Positions 1 through 22,759 of a DNA stretch of 22,759 nucleotides are shown one piece after another. The position numbers and the translations under genes were made by a program. Each line of letters starts with the position of its first letter. Position 1 is the stretch's first letter. Below the pieces are notes generated by a model, which was given only the letters and a program-made list of their open reading frames with translations, was not told where the DNA came from and did not search any database. The stretch is from Paulinella micropora. Its lineage: Eukaryota; Cercozoa; Imbricatea; Euglyphida. The stretch lies in assembly GCA_009731375.1 (NCBI GenBank), contig BJOX01000093.1, forward strand, positions 418,575 through 441,333. The letters run 5' to 3'.

Positions 1-455
1 ACATGCATACATAAATACATGCATACATACATACATACATACATACATACATGCATACATACATACATACATGCATGCATGCATGCATACATACATACAT
101 ACATACATACATACATACATACATACACACATACATACATACATACACACATACATACATACATACATACATACATGCATACATACATACATACATACAT
201 ACATACATACATGCATACATAAATACATGCATACATACATACATACATACATACATACATACATACATGCATACATACATACATACATACATGCATGCAT
301 GCATACATACATAGATACATACATACATACATACATACATACATGCATGCATGCATACATACATACATACATACATACATGCATGCATGCATGCATACAT
401 ACATACATACATACATACATACATACATACATACATGCATACATACATACATACA

Positions 456-489
<34 letters not shown>

Positions 490-523
490 CATACATACAT
501 ACATACATACATACATACATACA

Positions 524-557
<34 letters not shown>

Positions 558-716
558 CATACACACATATATGCATACATACATGCATACATACATACAC
601 ACACATACATACACGCACACATACATACATACATGCATACATACATACATACATACATACATACATACATACATACATGCATACATACATACATACATAC
701 ATACATACATACACAG
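1..716. repeat. (ACAT)n microsatellite ending in a 3' splice site
   Basis: Almost pure ACAT tetranucleotide with scattered GCAT, ACAC and single-base interruptions. It fills the visible part of the intron before exon A and ends in ACACAG, which serves as that exon's acceptor. It is the reverse complement of the TATG-type repeat that starts right after exon A, so the two tracts could pair in RNA. The long open frames here (His-Thr-Tyr-Ile) exist only because this tetramer has no stop codon in any frame. Confidence 0.97.
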
Positions 717-19498
<18,782 letters not shown>

Positions 19499-19759
19499 GT
19501 AAGAAGATAGTGTGGTAGAATTTATTCTCCTTCTCCTTTTAGGTTTGTGTGCATGATTGCGTCAGGAATCCGAAGGAAAGGGGGGAAAATAATAATAATA
19601 ATAATAATAAAATATTAAAAAAATAAAAAATAAAAGAAGAAGAAGAAGAAGAAAAAGAAGAAGAAGCAGAAGAAGAAGAAGAAGAAGAAGAAGAAGAAGA
19701 AGAAGAAGAAGAAAGAAGAAGAAGAAGAAGAAGAAGAAGAAGAAGAAGAAGAAGAAGAA

Positions 19760-19808
<49 letters not shown>

Positions 19809-20017
19809 AAAAAACAAACAAACAAACAACAATAACAATAACAAGCATAGCAACAAAGATGGAGGGTAAGAAGGTAGTGTTGTAGACTTTATTCTCCTTT
19901 TGCTTTAGGATCATGTGCATTAAAAACATATCTATATGCATACATGCATTCTGTATGTATATATCTAAATGAATTTGGGTTGTATGTAAGATTCTCAGTT
20001 TGCATATGCACAGATGC

Positions 20018-20076
<59 letters not shown>

Positions 20077-20098
20077 CATAGATAGATAGATAGAATAG

Positions 20099-20160
<62 letters not shown>
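19499..20160. repeat. (AAT)n, (GAA)n, (GAAA)n and (GATA)n with a donor-side copy of exon L
   Basis: After exon L come about 80 nt of complex intron, then AAT, GAA and GAAA tracts (19587-19810) and CAA/AATAAC. At 19855-19873 the end of exon L is repeated (AAAGATGGAGGGTAAGAAG, then GTAGTG), followed by intron similar to that after the real exon (TTTATTCTCCTT...TTTAGG...TGTGCAT). Then come complex sequence, (GATA)n at 20018-20098 and (AAT)n. Confidence 0.88.
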
Positions 20161-20165
<5 letters not shown>

Positions 20166-20211
20166 TAATAAAACATCATCATCAACAACAACAACATCAA
20201 CAACAACAAAC

Positions 20212-20250
<39 letters not shown>

Positions 20251-20312
20251 GGATTATCCTTACCCCCCGGCTGATTCTAGCAAACAACAACAACAACAAC
20301 AACAACAACAGC

Positions 20313-20347
<35 letters not shown>

Positions 20348-20470
20348 GAAAAAAAAAAAGGATTATTCTAGCAAACAACAAATAATCTACAAAGTTCATA
20401 CATATAAATCCATTAGTTAAATGTTCTACATTACAGAAAAGATGACAGTTAATAAACGGACCTACATTCT
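20161..20470. repeat. (CAA)n with two related non-repeat islands
   Basis: CAA/CAT trinucleotides. An island at 20251-20286 (GGATTATCCTTACC...CTGATTCTAGCAAAC) is followed at about 20360-20376 by a shortened version (GGATTATTCTAGCAAAC). On the + strand the first could read DYPYPPADSSK in phase 0, matching the end of exon L, but its acceptor lacks a pyrimidine tract. I do not call it an exon. Confidence 0.7.
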
Positions 20471-20493
20471 ATCTATTCTATCTATTCTATCTC

Positions 20494-20538
<45 letters not shown>

Positions 20539-20616
20539 ATCTCTATCTATATATCTATCTATTCTATCTATTCTATCTATTCTATCTATTCTATCTATCT
20601 ATCTATCTATCTATCC

Positions 20617-20654
<38 letters not shown>

Positions 20655-20800
20655 ATACCTGTCTGTCTGTCTATCTATCTGCATCTGTGCATATGCAAAC
20701 TGATATACATACATACAACCGCAATTCATTTAGATATATACACACAGACCTACTACATGCATGTATGCATATACAACGAACATACATACATTTACGAGGG

Positions 20801-20872
<72 letters not shown>

Positions 20873-20907
20873 CCTACCTACCTACCTACCTACCTACTTA
20901 TCTATTA

Positions 20908-20946
<39 letters not shown>

Positions 20947-20960
20947 AATCTATCTATGCA
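20471..20960. repeat. (CTAT)n and CTATT/CTAC variants
   Basis: CTAT tracts broken by CTATT pentamers, (CTAC)n at 20870-20897 and a complex 110-nt island at 20680-20800. That island contains TGCATCTGTGCATATGCA, the reverse complement of sequence around 20000-20018, so it is a short inverted copy. Confidence 0.88.
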
Positions 20961-21128
20961 TAGCCCGGGCTAGGTCCCTTCGGGGGTTTAGGCCTTATAC
21001 AATGTCATCATTGTAGCTTGCGCAAGCTTACGGTGCTCAAAACACTTGGACTAACGGCTTCCTTTTCTTTCTCTTCTTCCTTATCCTCCCCACTCTCCAT
21101 TTCTAGATTGCCTTTTTTCTTCAACGTC
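20961..21128. other. Complex block with nothing recognised
   Basis: GC-moderate sequence (GCCCGGGCTAGGTCCC..., GTTTAGGCC, TTGCGCAAGCTTACGG) followed by a pyrimidine-rich stretch leading into segment X. No motif I can name. Confidence 0.5.
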
Positions 21129-21265
21129 CTACCTCCTCTTCTTTTTCCAGAACACAGTCTACCCGTGATTCCCATCCCGGACACATGCACAGTACACAAA
21201 TTACTGTTTGATGTGAAACTGCGTTCCTTAGCAAGGACTACATTCCTTTGCGACATCTCATCTAT
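21129..21265. repeat. Segment X, copy 2
   Basis: Near-identical to 8627-8764. It is followed directly by a copy of the start of candidate exon M, whereas copy 1 is followed by (CTAT)n. Compared with copy 1 it gains a TTAG that could act as an acceptor (21228-21231). From there a frame reads KDYIPLRHLIYKEEVTRQKF without a stop. Whether this is coding or fortuitous cannot be decided here. Confidence 0.75.
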
Positions 21266-21301
21266 AAGGAGGAGGTGACCCGACAGAAATTCGCGCAGTC
21301 T
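21266..21301 (+). pseudogene. Acceptor-side partial copy of candidate exon M
   Basis: AAGGAGGAGGTGACCCGACA... repeats the first two thirds of 21489-21542 (EEVTRQKFAQS) with GCG for GCA, then breaks into CTAT-like sequence. It lacks an adjacent TAG acceptor. Confidence 0.72.
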
Positions 21302-21386
21302 ATATCTATTTATCTATATCTACCTTTCTATATACCTATGTCTATCTATCTATATCCACTTATCTATCTATCTATATCTATCTCCA

Positions 21387-21465
21387 GCCCGCTACCCATT
21401 CGCCGATTGGCGGCAGGGTGGAATGGATGCCTATGTCTTCGGATATGCAGAGCTGATAGACCAAA
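21387..21465 (+). other. Coding-like island, possible exon
   Basis: It follows ATCTCCAG. One frame reads RYPFADWRQGGMDAYVFGYA and on to LIDQTY. No GT donor fits after the last coding-like residues. GTCTTC inside it would give phase 0, compatible with exon M. Other frames are open too. Low certainty. Confidence 0.35.
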
Positions 21466-21488
21466 CATATCTATATCTATCTATCTAG

Positions 21489-21542
21489 GAAGAGGAGGTG
21501 ACCCGACAGAAATTCGCACAGTCTGTGTCGACCGGCTTAAGC
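21489..21542 (+). CDS. Candidate exon M: EEEVTRQKFAQSVSTGLS
   Basis: 54 nt, phase 0 to 0. The acceptor is (CTAT)nCTAG and the donor GTAAGT, a perfect match to consensus. It may belong to the same gene: some relatives carry an EgtD-like methyltransferase domain whose start has a loose 'F...V..GLs' pattern, but this is too short to prove it. A truncated copy upstream (21266) follows the same pattern as for the established exons. The connection from exon L (19498) to here was not resolved. Confidence 0.5.
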
Positions 21543-21547
21543 GTAAG

Positions 21548-21737
21548 TAATAATAATAATAATAATAATAACAATAATAATGATAATAATAACAATAATA
21601 ATAATAATAATAATAGTAATAATAATAATAATGATAATAATAATGATAATGATAATGATAATAATAAACCAAATGATTTCTAACAGTCAGTGAGTGAGTG
21701 AGTGAGTGAGTAAGTAAGTAAAGATATGATAATAATG

Positions 21738-21803
<66 letters not shown>

Positions 21804-21830
21804 GTAATAATAATAATAATAATAATAGTG
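21548..21830. repeat. (AAT)n with GTGA/GTAA patch
   Basis: AAT/GAT/CAA trinucleotides, a (GTGA)n-(GTAA)n stretch at 21690-21722, then more AAT. This is intron-like sequence after candidate exon M. Confidence 0.92.
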
Positions 21831-22021
21831 CTTCTCTGTCAATGGCTGATGCAAATCTGCACATGCGCCTCCATCGTCTCACCCGTGAGGGGAGTACGAA
21901 GAATTGACGATAAGCTCTAATGACACCCCCGCAAGGGCAGTTCCAACACTTCCAGATAGACCGGTATGTTCAATGAAAATACTGGTGGCACCGACGGGAA
22001 TCGAACTGGCGACAGGGCCCA
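21831..22021. other. Complex block with a tRNA B-box-like sequence on the minus strand
   Basis: About 190 nt. On the minus strand CCAGTTCGATTCCCGTC (complement of about 21992-22008) resembles a pol III B box (GTTCGANTCC) and is followed by GGTGCCACCA. A T-stem does not form and no A box is seen, so it is not a tRNA gene. It may be a remnant of a tRNA-derived SINE. CATGCGCCTCCATC is shared with the block after 22385. Confidence 0.45.
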
Positions 22022-22067
22022 GAAATAATAATAATAATAATAATAATAATGATAATAATAATAATAA

Positions 22068-22146
<79 letters not shown>

Positions 22147-22166
22147 CATAATGATAATAATAGTAA

Positions 22167-22201
<35 letters not shown>

Positions 22202-22210
22202 ATAGTAGTA

Positions 22211-22286
<76 letters not shown>

Positions 22287-22299
22287 TAATAACAATAAG

Positions 22300-22330
<31 letters not shown>

Positions 22331-22337
22331 TAATAAT

Positions 22338-22385
<48 letters not shown>
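22022..22385. repeat. (AAT)n, (AGT)n and (AT)n microsatellites
   Basis: AAT and AGT trinucleotides alternate, then about 40 nt of (AT)n from 22342. Poly-Asn, poly-Ser and poly-Ile/Val frames are artefacts. Confidence 0.96.
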
Positions 22386-22387
<2 letters not shown>

Positions 22388-22759
22388 ATCTGTCATGGCT
22401 GAGCCCGAGGGCCATGCGCCTCCATCCCTCGACCCAACAGGGACTGCAGTGAGTATGTTGGGGAGGGAAGAGTGACTCTAACCATCCTGCATAGAAGGCC
22501 CCAAAAGGAAGTCCCTACTACCCGCACAGTGTCGGGTACCTTGCAGGAAATCAACTACAAATGATTGATCTTCCCCGCGTGAGAGCTCCACGAGACAGGG
22601 TAGGTCCCGCATGGAGGTACTCACAGGGGTAGTAGACATTTCATGCGGTCTGCCAGCGCATGAAGACGTTTTGTGGTAAGTGTCTGGGACGCCTCGAAAC
22701 CCGTCACCACCCCTAGATCGCGGAATGTAAATACCCCTTTGATCCCACGTGGTGTATGT
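22386..22759. other. Complex block with no recognised gene
   Basis: 374 nt of non-repetitive, GC-moderate sequence up to the window end. A minus-strand frame is open for part of it (SFWGLLCRMVRVTLPSPTYS), but I recognise no domain. CATGCGCCTCCATC is shared with 21862-21876, which suggests a dispersed element. Confidence 0.5.

Noticed and set aside
19539-20371. Poly-Leu, poly-Ser and poly-Gln open frames
   Set aside because: They are GAA, AAT and CAA trinucleotide tracts without flanking coding sequence.
21990-22021. tRNA gene on the minus strand
   Set aside because: There is a B-box-like GTTCGATTCC and a CCACCA-like end, but no T-stem pairing, no anticodon arm and no A box. (AAT)n begins where the rest should be.

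Overview
The window is eukaryotic nuclear DNA. It has spliceosomal GT...AG introns, almost continuous tetranucleotide microsatellites, and six assembly gaps (runs of N). No start codon, stop codon or operon structure is visible. The organism cannot be named from this sequence. A microsatellite-laden protist or alga would fit, but that is inference.

Hidden in the repeats is one split gene on the + strand. I joined twelve short exons from 717 to 19498 by requiring GT/AG borders, matching intron phases and continuity with a known protein family. They sum to 1226 coding nt (408 whole codons) spread over 18.8 kb, so about 93% of the gene is intron. The product is an EgtB/Egt1-like member of the DinB_2 + FGE-sulfatase (SUMF1-like) non-haem iron enzymes. 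This group includes the sulfoxide synthases of ergothioneine and ovothiol biosynthesis. Exon C carries the iron-binding H-E-A-M-H motif and exon D continues it as ETLLYML. Exons F to K carry the FGE-like fold: [79 protein letters not shown]. The N terminus lies upstream of the window. The C terminus was not resolved, although a candidate further exon lies at 21489-21542.

Layout: 1-716 (ACAT)n; 717-751 exon A; 752-3506 (TATG)n, a 185-bp minisatellite and (GATA)n; exon B 3507-3619, then three copies of its 3' end; exon C 4660-4702 with a broken copy on each side; nine copies of the 5' part of exon D, then the complete exon D 6132-6219, then sixteen copies of its 3' part in a (CTAT)n array with a 296-bp higher-order period; exon E 10205-10249; (ATTG)n; exons F-I 11511-13542; CT/TTCT tracts and a gap; a ladder of exon J copies, then exon J 16831-16885; exon K 17055-17124; four exon L copies, then exon L 19439-19498; then GAA, AAT, CAA and CTAT tracts with a few unassigned complex blocks to the end.

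The main discovery candidate is a rule across the whole gene. Partial copies upstream of an exon keep its acceptor and 5' part, and copies downstream keep its 3' part and donor. One complete exon is left in the middle. Tandem duplications with one breakpoint inside the exon and the other in the intronic microsatellite would give this pattern while preserving the reading frame. Many splice sites are also part of the microsatellites themselves.
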